The position numbers were made by a program, and so were the translations under genes. From positions 1-13,895 of the forward strand of contig JACJWK010000041.1 of NCBI GenBank assembly GCA_020637195.1: a stretch of 13,895 bases of DNA. The letters run 5' to 3'. Each line of letters opens with the position of its first letter. Positions within the stretch are counted from its first letter, which is position 1. Origin of the DNA: Microthrixaceae bacterium. GTDB lineage: Bacteria > Actinomycetota > Acidimicrobiia > Acidimicrobiales > DATDAH01. The notes under the pieces are model-generated. The model was not told the DNA's origin and did not search any database. It saw only the letters and a list, made by a program, of their open reading frames with translations. This document shows positions 13,579-13,895 of this stretch, in pieces.

Positions 13579-13895
13579 GCGACGCCGGCCGGCGGCCGCG
13601 ACCACCCACGGGCCCGCCGGCGCCGGCCCCGTCGTGGAGCAGCGCGGCGTGCTCCGCCGGCGCGAGGTCGCTCCGGCGGGCGTCGAGCAGGCGACGCTGC
13701 TCCTCCAGGACGAGCACCCGGTGCGCGGGCGCCTCGGCGATGAGGTCGTCGAGCATCGCCCCCATGCGCCGGTGCACCTGGATCGACGAGGCGCCCCAGT
13801 TGCGGGGCTCGTCGAGGGCGAGCGAGACGTAGGCCTCCCACGTGTACTGGGGGACGGTGACCCGGGCGTCGGTGACGCGCCAGGCCGGCAGCGGC
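13565..13895 (-). CDS. C-terminal fragment of a probable DUF2254 membrane protein
   Basis: A minus-strand frame enters from the right edge and stays open to a TGA at 13565-13567, giving about 109 residues of a protein whose N-terminus is outside the window. The visible part includes TVPQYTWEAYVSLALDEPRN, then WGASSIQVHRRMGAMLDDLI and VLEEQRRLLDARR. This matches the cytoplasmic C-terminal region of DUF2254 proteins as I remember it ('LA.DEIR..GA.SIQV.RR..A.L.DL'). The usual acidic residue after DE is changed to Pro-Arg. The tail is Gly/Arg-rich. DUF2254 proteins are predicted membrane proteins of unknown function. The end overlaps the convergent amidohydrolase gene by 14 bases. Confidence 0.6.
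   Translation of the reverse strand, partial: PLPAWRVTDARVTVPQYTWEAYVSLALDEPRNWGASSIQVHRRMGAMLDDLIAEAPAHRVLVLEEQRRLLDARRSDLAPAEHAALLHDGAGAGGPVGGRGRRPASLRRP

Noticed and set aside
1..13895. CRISPR arrays, tRNA/rRNA genes, insertion sequences, phage genes
   Set aside because: No regularly spaced direct repeats, no cloverleaf or rRNA-like stretches, and no transposase, integrase or terminal inverted repeats were seen on either strand.

Overview
The window is a very GC-rich chromosomal segment with strong G/C third-position bias, GTG starts and Shine-Dalgarno sites. Its gene families (an MPT53-like thioredoxin lipoprotein, a DrrAB-type ABC exporter, a 'SDWPHPEG' amidohydrolase, DUF2254) point to a high-GC actinobacterium. 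An Acidimicrobiia-like lineage is my inference and was not tested. I see no tRNA, rRNA, CRISPR array, insertion sequence or phage gene.

Layout. (1) Positions 1-60, minus: the first 20 codons of an unidentified gene behind a perfect ribosome binding site. (2) 61-270: spacer with two GC-rich hairpins. (3) 271-6044, minus: a complete seven-gene Mrp (Mnh) cation/proton antiporter operon in the order mrpA-B-C-D-E-F-G. Five junctions overlap as stop/start and the last is 1 nt apart. (4) 6247-6765, plus: a thioredoxin-fold lipoprotein divergent from mrpA. (5) 6869-8712, plus: an ABC-2 exporter, ATPase then permease, overlapping by ATGA. (6) 8743-10256, minus: a nearly full-length acyl-CoA synthetase pseudogene. 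Its C-terminal 133 codons are intact but its N-terminal two thirds are broken by many frameshifts. (7) 10336-11040, plus: a Bax inhibitor-1 family membrane protein, convergent with and overlapping (8) 11027-11482, minus: a SnoaL/NTF2-like protein. (9) 11619-12260, plus: a flavodoxin-family protein. (10) 12364-13578, plus: a metal-dependent amidohydrolase behind a palindrome closely resembling the mycobacterial DosR (DevR) box. (11) 13565-13895, minus: the C-terminal end of a probable DUF2254 membrane protein.

How the parts fit. The Mrp operon encodes one membrane complex that exchanges cytoplasmic Na+ (or K+) for external protons, for pH and salt homeostasis. The lipoprotein probably does extracytoplasmic disulfide chemistry, and the ABC pair probably exports a hydrophobic compound. 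The remaining genes look like independent units in mixed orientation. No undescribed multi-gene system is evident. The most interesting signals are the DosR-like operator at 12280-12299, the acyl-CoA synthetase relic, and a recurring TAGCNT hexamer at plausible -10 positions before four transcription units.
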